DNA of 5,743 nucleotides. It comes from an uncultured Angelakisella sp. Lineage in GTDB: Bacteria; Bacillota; Clostridia; Oscillospirales; Ruminococcaceae. Below, piece by piece: positions 5,338-5,743 of the stretch (within the stretch, counting starts at the first letter, position 1; the number at the start of each line of letters is the position of its first letter). The notes under the pieces were generated by a model. The model did no database searches and had not been told where the DNA came from. It was given only the letters and a program-made list of their open reading frames with translations. The DNA is taken from the NCBI GenBank assembly GCA_947564495.1, contig CANOCD010000089.1, forward strand, positions 1 to 5,743. The letters run 5' to 3'. The translations under genes and the position numbers were made by a program.

Positions 5338-5736
5338 TTATCGCCCTGTGATCTGCAATTCCTGCTTCAAGGCCGACTGAAGGAGGGCGGAGACGTTTAT
5401 GCCAGCCCGGTCCGCTTCGGCGTTCAGCCAGGAGGGAAGGGAAACGTTGCGGCGCACCGTCCGCAGGTCGTTTTTCCTGCGGTACTCCGCAAAATCCACA
5501 TCCACCAGCGTTACAACATCTTCCTCGTGCTCCTTGGAGACCCCCGCAACGTCGGAAGGGCGGGGGAGCGCCTCCTTTTCGTCCTCCATGTCGATCCCCA
5601 TAAGGCCGATGGCGTCCCGGGCCATTTCCATGGCGTCCGCATAGTCGGTCCCCTGGGTGTTGATGTTGAAGTCCGGCACGAACACGATGACGTGTGTCAC
5701 GCCCTTGCTCATAACGATCGGGTATGCCGCTTTCAT
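5338..5736 (-). CDS. HicB-family antitoxin-like protein
   Basis: The 132-residue protein has the HicB layout. The N-terminal part (about residues 1-70) is the partly degraded RNase H-like HicB fold: MKAAYPIVMS, then VFVPDFNINTQG, then YADAMEMARDAIGLMGIDMEDE and LPRPSDV. After a linker (VTLVDVDFAEYRRKND) the C-terminal part (about 92-128) is a ribbon-helix-helix DNA-binding domain, RRNVSLPSWLNAEADRAGINVSALLQ. In HicAB type II toxin-antitoxin systems, HicB neutralises the HicA mRNA interferase and represses its own promoter. hicA usually precedes or adjoins hicB and could lie just beyond the right edge, but it is not visible. Only 7 nt upstream of the ATG are in the window, so the ribosome binding site cannot be judged; the MKAAYPI opening fits the family. 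Solitary HicB-like proteins also exist, so a toxin partner is not certain. Confidence 0.85.
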   Translation of the reverse strand: MKAAYPIVMSKGVTHVIVFVPDFNINTQGTDYADAMEMARDAIGLMGIDMEDEKEALPRPSDVAGVSKEHEEDVVTLVDVDFAEYRRKNDLRTVRRNVSLPSWLNAEADRAGINVSALLQSALKQELQITGR

Positions 5737-5743
5737 GGGAACA

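Overview
The window is a compact, GC-rich stretch of bacterial chromosome in which every supported gene lies on the minus strand, so it reads from right to left. GC-rich third codon positions, a clostridial-type IspH-ribosomal protein S1 fusion, the cmk-plsC-ispH/rpsA gene order and CIRCE/HrcA heat-shock control together suggest a high-GC member of the Clostridia, for example an Oscillospiraceae/Ruminococcaceae-type gut anaerobe. The placement is inferred from gene content; no database was consulted.

Right edge (5338-5736): a HicB-family antitoxin-like gene. Its expected toxin partner, hicA, would lie upstream, beyond the window. A 122-bp gap (5216-5337) follows, carrying a good sigma-A-type promoter that points into the next operon.

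Centre (1933-5215): a tightly coupled three-gene housekeeping operon. It holds cmk (cytidylate kinase), plsC (1-acyl-glycerol-3-phosphate acyltransferase) and a fused ispH-rpsA gene (isoprenoid-pathway HMBPP reductase joined to a four-S1-domain protein). Stop and start codons overlap as ATGA and GTGA at the two junctions. The operon ends at a strong intrinsic terminator (1871-1908). Inside the fusion gene, exactly where the IspH part ends and the S1 part begins, there is a near-perfect Shine-Dalgarno sequence, an in-frame ATG and an extended -10 element. The cell may therefore also make a free S1 protein of about 386 residues from this gene.

Left part (1-1711): the start of a class I heat-shock operon. 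A sigma-A promoter is followed immediately by a perfect CIRCE operator, then hrcA (the repressor that binds CIRCE) and grpE (the DnaK nucleotide exchange factor), which runs off the left edge. grpE probably starts at TTG, and hrcA probably at a GTG inside the obvious ATG frame. dnaK and dnaJ would be expected further left, but they are not in the window. The roughly 160-bp gap between the terminator and the hrcA promoter is an extremely GC-rich block with palindromes and a G-quadruplex-type motif.

The genes are core functions, and I see no mobile element, CRISPR array, tRNA or rRNA. The most interesting signal is the nested expression of S1 inside ispH-rpsA. The other observations are smaller.
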